Assembly (NCBI GenBank): GCA_038496675.1
Contig: CM076660.1
Span: forward strand, 8,911,643 to 8,975,642
Reading direction: 5' to 3'
DNA length: 64,000 nucleotides
From: Rachycentron canadum
Taxonomy: Eukaryota; Chordata; Actinopteri; Carangiformes; Rachycentridae
Within the stretch, counting starts at the first letter, position 1; each line of letters begins with the position of its first letter. The position numbers were made by a program, and so were the translations under genes. The notes beneath the pieces were generated by a model that worked only from the letters and a program-made list of their open reading frames with translations, searched no databases and was not told the DNA's origin. Shown here one piece after another: positions 63,963 to 64,000 of this stretch.

Positions 63963-64000
63963 ATATGAATAATTAAGTATTAAGTTTGCAGGCATGTTTA

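Larger units (their letters stand above)
45090..64000 (-). other. arhgap26 intron 1, incomplete (>18.9 kb)
   Basis: No recognisable exon for the conserved GRAF N terminus was found on the minus strand here. The region holds several CA/GT microsatellites, MITE-like fragments, a 75-nt direct duplication and a few candidate regulatory motifs, each listed separately. The longer ORFs (for example 59042-59596 plus and 62321-62728 minus) have no recognisable homology. Confidence 0.7.

Overview
The window is vertebrate genomic DNA, almost certainly from a teleost (probably percomorph) fish. The signs are GT-AG introns of moderate size, abundant CA/GT microsatellites, and several fish-type interspersed repeats. 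I saw no prokaryotic features, CRISPR array or rRNA.

One protein-coding gene dominates. On the minus strand, 23 coding exons between 45089 and 4701 splice in frame into a 721-residue C-terminal part of a GRAF-family protein. The domain order is BAR, PH, RhoGAP, Ser/Pro-rich linker, SH3. The sequence fits arhgap26 (GRAF1, oligophrenin-1-like Rho GTPase-activating protein) better than arhgap10 or arhgap42. The exon with the start codon and first ~50 residues is not visible, so the gene runs off the right edge and its first intron exceeds 18.9 kb.

Layout: 1-2090 has no ORF of interest and ends in a strong plus-strand poly(A) signal, so it is probably the 3' UTR of a convergent neighbour. By vertebrate synteny nr3c1 is the likely candidate (inference). 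2190-2570 holds two degenerate copies of a fish repeat. About 2857-4700 is the likely arhgap26 3' UTR. The SH3 exons lie at 4.7-6.9 kb, the linker exons at 8.5-18.3 kb (including a 36-nt exon), and the RhoGAP exons at 19.9-31.4 kb. The PH exons lie at 31.7-36.7 kb and the BAR exons at 36.6-45.1 kb. 45.09-64 kb is intron 1, with no recognised coding exon but with microsatellites, MITE-like repeats and a few candidate regulatory motifs.

No new multi-gene system was found. The most interesting points concern splicing. A (UG)24 tract directly abuts the 3' splice site of an in-frame BAR exon. The 36-nt in-frame exon in the linker looks like a cassette. The SH3 exon has two acceptors 4 nt apart, and only one keeps frame. 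All family and repeat assignments come from reading the sequence by eye; none was database-checked.
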